A DNA stretch of 64,000 nt, from the NCBI GenBank assembly GCA_033980235.1, contig CM067080.1, positions 2,151,501-2,215,500 of the forward strand, written 5' to 3'. Positions 56,440-64,000 of the stretch are shown here, piece after piece. This DNA comes from Diadema setosum. Lineage: Eukaryota; Echinodermata; Echinoidea; Diadematoida; Diadematidae. Under the pieces are notes generated by a model. It searched no databases. It was not told where the DNA came from and saw only the letters and a list, made by a program, of their open reading frames with translations. Made by a program: the position numbers and the translations under genes. The number at the start of each line of letters is the position of its first letter. Position 1 is the first letter of the stretch.

Positions 56440-57475
56440 CATGCTTTTGTCAAGTCAGGACTGGACGCATGTAACGCACTTCTCGGTAACGCACATTTTC
56501 AATTTCAATTTCAATTTATTTTTCGTATTTCTCGATGGAAAATACATGGTATATAACAAAACATAATACAGAATGTCCAGCTTGGATATATACATGAAGA
56601 AATAGGAATACAAAAGTAATACATAACGGTCGATGTGTCATTTTCAATCAAAGTAAAGGATGCGAAGAGAAATACGATGGAACCTACTAAAAAGCAAAGC
56701 TTGTTGAGTGTAGGTCCCAACAAAAGCCTAGTAAGGGGAACAGGATGAGGAGCACGGGTACAATTAAGACCAAAAGTAAGGATAAACAAAAGAGAATGAC
56801 TATTACTCGGGGCTCAAAAGATTCTTCTCACATGCATTTATGTGTGTGATAAAATGAGAACAAGTAACCACATGCTGCACATGCGAAAGACATCGCTATA
56901 AAGCTTCAACGCGTACAAAACACAGCAGCAAGAATTACAGAGAGAGCGACCACGCATACCAGTACCACAGTTCTCCTACGAAACCTCCACTGGTTCCCTG
57001 TCTGTAAGCGGGTAGAATACAAAATAGTGCTCCTTCTAACATATTACAAAGCACTCACTGGTGAAGCTCCGTCCTACATTTCTGACCTCATCCACGTCTA
57101 CACATCTCCTCGCGTACTCCGATCACAACACCAACTACCTCTTCAGGTCCCCTGCTTCAACACTCAATGCTCAAGTTCCTTCTCTGTAATGGCACCCACA
57201 CTCTGGAACACTTTACCCATCTAATCTCTGTCCGTACTGCACCAACACAAGAGACTTTCAAAACTAGACTAAAAAGTACCTTTTTAAGCAATACTTTTGT
57301 CATTAATCGTAATTTTTTTATTATTTTTTTCATTGTATTACATAACTAAGCATTTTCTCATTGTATTGCTATAATATATAGGAATTGTTGTAAAGCGCAT
57401 AGAGACTTCAGTGTAACATGAATTATATAAGCAGAATGTATCATTATAATTATTATTATTATCATTATTTCTTTC
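56440..57475 (+). mobile_element. L2/CR1-type LINE 3' part, interrupted by another insertion
   Basis: The forward strand encodes FVKSGLDACNALLGN, then, after the insertion at 56497-56876, AKDIAIKLQRVQNTAARI, LLRNLHWFPVCKRVEYKI, LTGEAPSYISDL, VLRSQHQLPLQVP and, one frame over, APTLWNTLPI. This is the ordinary C-terminus of L2/CR1 ORF2. The 3' end 'ttgtaaagcgcatagagact' leads to an (ATT)n tail at about 57448-57470, typical of L2-type elements. It is 5'-truncated and non-functional. Confidence 0.85.
56497..56876 (-). mobile_element. Truncated LINE 3' end inserted in another LINE
   Basis: It interrupts the host coding sequence between GNA and HAKDI; GCACAT is present on both sides (56491-56496 and 56877-56882), a 6 bp target duplication. 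On the reverse strand the insert ends 'gggacctacactcaacaagc...aataaattgaaattgaaattg', that is, a GGGACC motif region and a (TTGAAA)n tail, the same plan as at 19998-20250. No coding sequence survives. Confidence 0.8.
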
Positions 57476-57579
57476 TGTAATATAATGCCAAATGTATACA
57501 CCAAAACATTCTTCTTGTGTACAAACTATAGGATTTTTTTAAAGAAGAATTGACAAACGTAATGAAGACAAAATATCAA

Positions 57580-57966
57580 AGGGTGTGTACAGTTCTGGTT
57601 GAGGTGAGGATTTAGCTTTTAACATTTTGCGAGATATTCAGAAACCACTCTTTGAGATGTCAAAGAGCATGCAATTCTAAGGGGTATCAAAAGTTTATTT
57701 GATGAAAATCGGTTTTGAAGTGGCCGAGATATCCAAAACCAAGGTGAAACAAAGAGATCTCAATAAAGTTGTGGCATGTAGTCTTTTATCATTATTACTT
57801 TTTTTTTTTGATATCTCAGCCATTTAAAAACCAATTTTCATGAAATAAACATTGAATCCTTCTTACAATCACATGCTCTTTCATATTTCATGAGAGGTTT
57901 CTCATTATCTCACTTAGGAATGTAAACAACATGAATCCCAACCTCAACCAATACTGTACAGCGCCT
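57580..57966. mobile_element. TTAA foldback, family B copy 6
   Basis: AGGGTGTGTACAGTTCTGG at the left and 'ccaatactgtacagcgcct' at the right form the arms; the right flank is TTAA (57967-57970) and the left TCAA. The arms share 'ttatttgatgaaaatcggtttt' and its inverse. Confidence 0.7.
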
Positions 57967-57970
57967 TTAA

Positions 57971-59199
57971 CAATGATTTAATACAAATTACACGGTAAGT
58001 TGATAGTAAAGAAAAAATAAAATAATAATTCAAAGGTACAATCTAAGGGGGCAAGTGCAGAAAAAAAAGAAAAAGCTGTATCCTACAAGCCGTTGGCCTG
58101 AGAGCGGTTATTCCTGTTCTTGTTCTTCATACTATTCTGGTATATACCCTGTTATTGTTATATTTAGTTGAATTACGTTTAATTAGCACACTATTGCGTG
58201 ATATATTCTGTTCGTAGGCCTGAGTAATACAAGTTGGGCTTTTGATTTATGCTCCCCCACTTTGGTTCTTATAACTACTACTTATTTACCATTTGTTACA
58301 AAGGTATGGGAATATAAGTTTCATTTATTTTTGTACGTAAAAAAGGACAACTGTTATTTTATAGTGAGAAATCAGTAAATGTTGTTTTTGCTTTTAAAAA
58401 CACAAAATGAGAAAAAAAAAAGTTAAGTCAGTCAATCAATAAAACAAGGGTGCTAAATCCACTACTGACAATAAGGAGAAAACCTGGATTTTAGTTTCGC
58501 ATGCTTCTAAGTATTTTCATGCAATGACTTTTGATCAAATAAAAGTACCCCGTAATGGGATAAGGAATATGTGCCCGAGAACGTTTACGTGGTTACAGTT
58601 GTTTTTGAAGAATTATTGTTACTATCATCACTACATGTTTTTTCTTTACCAAGCACCTTTTCAGATTTTTTTTTTCACATGGTGATGTACATGTAAAAGT
58701 TATCTTAGTGACTTAGCTATCTTAGTGATTAGCTTCTTTGACTTTGTGATTGGTTTGTGAGACAATTTGTTATCTCTTCATACTCTCCCCCTGTTTCCTC
58801 CATCTTTCCAAAGAATTTATTGATCTACTAGTACATAGAAATGAAACTTTGACTTTACAGCTATTGATCAAGTACTAAATATGTGGGTCATTTGAAAATG
58901 TATACACAGGCAGGAAAGCTACATGTAGCCAGTGTGGCCTCAATCAAAGTGTGGTCAAGCATGCACATGTGTTTCTTAGTGGATCCTTCTTCATTCTTTG
59001 ATTTCTCAATGTCCACACAAGAATTTGGATATTTTAAAGTGTTTCCTCTATAGGGGTCCTAAACGTGATTTCTCATTTCTGTTCAATTCGATTAAAATAC
59101 GTTAACAGCTTTTAGGCAGGAACTCTTTAAGATTTGACCCCAATCCTGAACAGGAATCGACACCCTCTTGATTATGTGTGTGGATGATCGTAATATATG
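57971..59199. other. No gene recognised
   Basis: AT-rich sequence between the family B element and tandem unit 6. No exon, RNA gene or element end recognised. A (TG)n-like run starts at about 59200. Confidence 0.4.
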
Positions 59200-61149
59200 A
59201 TTTTGTGTATGTGTGTGTGTCTATGTGTGTGGGCGTGTGCGTTCGTTGCGTGTGAGTTTGTTTTCAGCATAGGTTTTGATCACCCCTCTGGACCTCAATT
59301 CCCCCCCCCCCCCCCCCCCGTATGAGCACTTGTCCACACCATTGGCTCAAGCAATAAATCTCATGTTAAAAAGACAAAGATCCATCCGCACCATGTCAAG
59401 ATGGGTAAGCCATTAGTAGGGCCATTTGGTATAATTATCTCCTTCAAGTAGAGAAGGTATGTTAAATGCCATGAATGTGTGACCTAAGCACAATACTTTG
59501 CTCTGTGTTTGCCAACTGAGTGTATTCGATACGTACCCCATCGCGTTATGGTTTCATTGTAGGATTGGTGATATTGCTATTATCGGATCAATCAACAAAC
59601 TCGAATTGCGTTATACCAACTGTGGGTCATACAATTTTAACCTAGAACGGTTATATGTGACCAGCTATATATGTGACCAGCTATTTCTGTGGCATTGAAT
59701 ATACACTGCACCGCTGATGCTCAGCAAGACGTAGCGTTGTTTACGAACAGGCCTTCTAAGCAGAAGGTAAAGGTACGTTCATGACTTGCAGAATAAATAA
59801 TATCTTTTACTTTTGTTCTTCGTATACTCGTGTCAGAAATGCTGACTTCTGTTTTGACAGAAGAACGCAATCTCTATCAACACAGGCATTTGTAATGAAC
59901 CTGTACAGATGTATTTTGTTAGATCAGTTCCAGAGTTTAAGAAGGACCGTTTTTGTTTTTTTTTTAATCTTGAAGACAAGGTTTGCTACTATTTTTAGAA
60001 TTACTCCACTTGCGTGATGGTTTATCTAAAATGACAAATTTATGTGTGATATTATCTTGTTATAAATCTAGAAACACAGGTTTGATCGTTGGATTGAACG
60101 CCATTACAATTAACGTGAAGCGCAGAGAACAAAAAAAAAAACAACAAAAAACAACATCAACTTTTCAAAGAAGAATTTCGTGAGCCAGGATAAATCAGTC
60201 GACCAGTCTGCATGAAACTGTTTTTAAAAATTTTGCCCGAGTAAGTGACCGCTTTTTGCCAGGGAACTCCTTCTCAGTAACAAAGTTTTATTTGCATATT
60301 GTTTGCTTTAACAAGAAGCATCATACAAGCTTTTTTTTTTTATTTAACGTTTTTACTTTGCAATGATACCCCCAGATTTAAGAAATTACTTTGATTTCAG
60401 AGCCGAGAAAAGCCAATTTAAAGTAAAACTTTGGAAGGCATCTTCTTCTGCAAGTTGTTGAATTTTGTTTACCTTCAATGGGTATAGACTGCCGAACAGA
60501 TCTCGCGCTCACTTTGTAGATAACTATCGGTGAAAGAAAACAGGGTACACTTATTTCAAAGCAATAGATAGCATAACATCCTTAACAAAATAAGCAGTGT
60601 TCTCATTCAAATTGAATATGGGAGAAACAAATTAAAATATAAAATGATATAAAACTATGAAAGTTTCTTTATCAGCTTGGATTGATGTCCCAAATTCATT
60701 ATAAACTCACCTTTATCAGCGGTCTCATAATCCTTTTTATCTGCCGTGGGTTATGGGAATGCATTTCTCAGATAAAGTGCAAGGTAAAATAAAAAATTTA
60801 TAGATCATTTATAGCTATGTATAGCTATAGAACCATTTGCTTTCACTGCCGATAAGAAACACGAAAACAAGTTCAACAGGATCCAACAACAAAAGCACAA
60901 TTTATAGAGTTATCGTCATGCAATACAGTGGAAATGATGATATCATCTGGATCAACCTCCGAGTATAATCATTTCATTTAACACTAAACTAACCATTTTC
61001 TGCTTTTCTGAAAGAAATAGAAATATAACTTTTTTTTTCTGATTGTCATGAAGACATCACAATGCAGATCAAACTACATTCCTTAGAGTTCTTTTAGCAT
61101 ACCAGTCATATATGTGTGAATATAGTTACATATATTTCTAGACAAAATA

Positions 61150-61251
<102 letters not shown>

Positions 61252-61684
61252 CACGTATTATAAGTATATGTAGAATACATAATTATACACATATACATAC
61301 ATACACATAGGGGTAGCCATCATTAGCGGTGGGTCAATGGCTTGGGGCAACCAGAAATAAATAGCAGGCCACCAATGTTTTTTTGAAAGAGTGATCAGTG
61401 TAGAACCGACAGGTGGCGCTTTTTCAAAGTGAGGTTCCAGTGGTTGAGGCTCATCTGGCGTTATACACTCGAGCTGGCGCATCTTCACCACATGTTATCA
61501 CTCACGCTGATCGAAAATAAAAAGGCATTTGGCAGGTCCGATACATGCTATATAAAGTCTACAATGGTCAAGTTTAAATCCTTGTTCCAAATTGATATTT
61601 AGGGATACCTGATTTTAAGATACTCAGGGCGAATTAGAATTATTTCATGCTAGACCAAAGATTTCGGGCCAGATACACCTGAGC

Positions 61685-61846
61685 CCTGTTGCATAAAACA
61701 CTTACCGCTGGACTTACCGCTGCTTTCTAGCGGTAAGTCTTCAAATTTGCGGTAAATTTTAGAATCCTTGATGCTGATTGGCTGTGATGCCTAATTTTGA
61801 CGGTAGTTACCATTGAAATTCAACGGTAAATTTTATGCAACGGGCC
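61685..61846. mobile_element. Miniature inverted-repeat element (GTTGCATAAAAC ends), unit 6 copy
   Basis: Duplicate of the element at 43302-43457, with the same ends (CCTGTTGCATAAAACAC and 'aaattttatgcaacggg') and a few substitutions. Confidence 0.7.
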
Positions 61847-62530
61847 CCTGGGGTGTTAAACAAAGAGTCGTGCGTAAATGCAATACATGTTCAAATGCCG
61901 GTAAAGTGTAATCCCTTAAAAAAAAAATCAAATAAGCAAACAAAAAACAACAACAAATAACTCTTCAAAGCGCGACCTTTATCTAAAAAATAAAAAACAT
62001 GTTATTTTAGCTGAAATAAGGTCTTGGCGAAAATCAAAACAACAACATATTTTCCATATATCTCATTTGCATATACATTTTGCTGTAAAATCAGTCTTGT
62101 ACGAAGTACTGATATGTTTGCCTTCAATAAATAAAGTCACACTTAGATTTCAAACGACTTTGGTTGAAAAATTCCATTGGCACATGGTAAATTAAATGCC
62201 ACTTTGGAAAGTTACGAACGACTGCCTGCAGTTACGCACTTTTCTTCAGAAACGGGGCCCAGATTGTTGATTTTAAAAAAGCCAAACATGTAGCATTTTA
62301 AAAACGTGTCTTAAATATTGATTTCTCCATAGACAATACTCAGAATAACTGTTTTTGTTTGTTCTCAAAATCAATACACAAAACGCGTGCCGTTTATATG
62401 CAATTGCATGGGTCTGGGCTGTATACGTGCGTCCAGCGTAGCTGAAGGAATCTTCGTGGAAGGACATAATTACAGGAAGCGAAACCGAGAGTGATCTAAG
62501 AGGCAGCTAGGGGAGTGGATTTATTATTAA

Positions 62531-62853
62531 AGGAGATTCAGGTTTCAACTTTTCGATGGTGATTAGAAGCCACTTATTGAAATATTAGAGAGCATACATT
62601 TGTATAACAGGACATATACTTTATTAAATTAATGGAAATATTGGTTTAAAATATCTGAGCCAATCCCTGAGCCAAGTCCTGATAAAAGTTGGATCCAACC
62701 TTCTTATTAGGCCCACTTTGTTTCTGGGATAACTCGGCTATTTCGAAACCGATATTTATTACATAAACTTTCAATTTCTCTTAGAATTGCATTATGCCAT
62801 TTGTCATTTCCTGAAAGTGGTTTCTAATTATCAACCAAAACTGTATCATCCCT
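62531..62853. mobile_element. TTAA foldback, family B copy 7 (unit 6)
   Basis: Duplicate of 43828-44154, flanked by TTAA at 62527-62530 and 62854-62857. Small indels near its middle distinguish the two copies. Confidence 0.7.
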
Positions 62854-63465
62854 TTAAAGTGCATAAAGACTGTAATGGAGATGAGGGACATAGGGAAATG
62901 TATCACACACACACACACACACACACACAATGACAGCAAGAAAGCTGCCAATGCAGGCATATTGCACGGTCGTCAGCTAACACTAACATAGATCCTACTG
63001 TCAAGAAATTGATATACCTGCTTTTTGTGTGGATACGTCGACAGTCTCCACTTCAATCGTAAGTATTTCCACAAGGTATGTGTTTATCTCGGCTCTGAAT
63101 ATCATTGAATTCTCATTCTCAGATTTCAGAGAAGTCGACTCATTAACCACTCACCTTATGTGAACTGTGAGTAGTGGTAACGCCACACTGCACACAGCGT
63201 TTTTGCAAAGGCGGCTCGCAATGGACTCGCATACAGCGGGTGGTGGACTCGAGCGCACACAGCGATCGGATGGGAGCTCGCTACTTTCGAAGCTCGCCGG
63301 TCGAGCGCTGTGTGTGCCAGTAGATTGTTCTGTGTGTGTGTGTGTGCTGATATCATACGTGCTGCCTTTCCAGAAGGCTACATTGTACACCGTCGAAAAG
63401 CAAAATTATGTACAAAGAAAGTTGTATTTCCGCACAGAGAGACAGCAGCCCCTGCACATGTAAAA

Positions 63466-63513
63466 CAAACAAACAAACAAACAAACAAACAAACAAACAA
63501 ACAAACAAACAAA
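63466..63513. repeat. (AAAC)n microsatellite
   Basis: About twelve AAAC units; unit 2 has no such array at the matching place (about 44513), so it expanded in this copy. Confidence 0.95.
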
Positions 63514-64000
63514 AACCTTCATAGGTGATAAAGAGGATATGGATACTACTTCTAGTAACATTGAACATTATTCATACCGTAGTATCATAGATTTTCTTGT
63601 TAAACCGGAAAACTGAAAATCAAAGAGTTGTACATTAAATATTAATTAGTAGGCCTATAACTGACTGAGTTTTTTCAACTGCTAGCAATCAAATGTATGA
63701 GGTTTCAAAGTTGACCTGATTCTATAGTGCTCTAAGCCAGAGAGAAAACGACTGTCAAGGAATCTAGTCATTACAACACATACAGACTGTGACCAGAAGA
63801 CTGTAATTACTGTTTGGTTGTAATGGGTATAAAGATTATATTTGCTCAGGCATGTTAGGGGAATTTCGAGCTATTAAAAAGCAGGCAATCTTATTTAACA
63901 ATACGAAGGTTCTTCTAATAACATAACCTATTTCGGGCATCTCCTTCAAGTACAAAGTTTAAAAGCTAAATATGTGTGACTTCTAACAGAGAGCAAACAA

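Overview
This is a eukaryotic genomic window. It is AT-rich, has split genes with canonical GT-AG junctions, abundant microsatellites, and many LINE and DNA-transposon remnants. The mix of repeats (TTAA-flanked foldback elements, a 'tgcctccgcc...ggaggca' element rich in AGGTCA motifs, CR1/L2-type LINE tails, CAGTCAAACC and TGTGACC miniature elements), together with a diverse Death-fold gene, suggests a marine deuterostome, most likely an echinoderm such as a sea urchin. The organism is an inference; nothing in the sequence names it.

1-23.6 kb: the 3' part of a WD40 gene on the forward strand. Three exons (15088-15223, 17639-17742, 23113-23586) join in phase and encode the last WD40 blades of a WDR86-like protein, followed by a long Lys/Glu-rich tail. 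Upstream exons were not found and probably lie left of the window or in unrecognised sequence. The introns and 5' flank are packed with mobile elements. The first intron holds two head-to-head copies of one ~690 bp element, forming a large inverted repeat.

23.6-35.7 kb: no confident gene. It contains abutting foldback elements, a small duplication bounded by (TG)n, and a nested stack at 31.6-34.5 kb: a foldback inside a hAT-type element (perfect 8 bp target duplication) inside another terminal-inverted-repeat element.

35.7-64 kb: a tandemly duplicated locus. One unit holds an apparently intact two-exon gene (47927-48212 joined to 48559-48677) for a 134-residue protein: a Death-domain-like fold plus a short Pro/Ser/Arg-rich tail. 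Paralogous tail exons lie at 35752-36240 (seven or so 17-19 residue repeats, with a frameshift at a G6 run) and 51759-51853. All three tail exons start in the same phase. Degenerate relics lie near 40.82 and 59.27 kb. The 3' flanks of the units are recognisably homologous. Two units (40.74-45.02 and 59.20-64.00 kb) share a ~3.2 kb stretch that is almost identical, while both edges are clearly more diverged, which suggests gene conversion. A 5'-truncated LINE, a 2.55 kb element with AATT flanks and a LINE with a nested insertion interrupt the array.

The most novel candidate is this Death-fold/repeat-tail family. Its function is unknown; a role in innate immunity or apoptosis is only a family-level inference. 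All homology statements come from reading by eye; no search was run.
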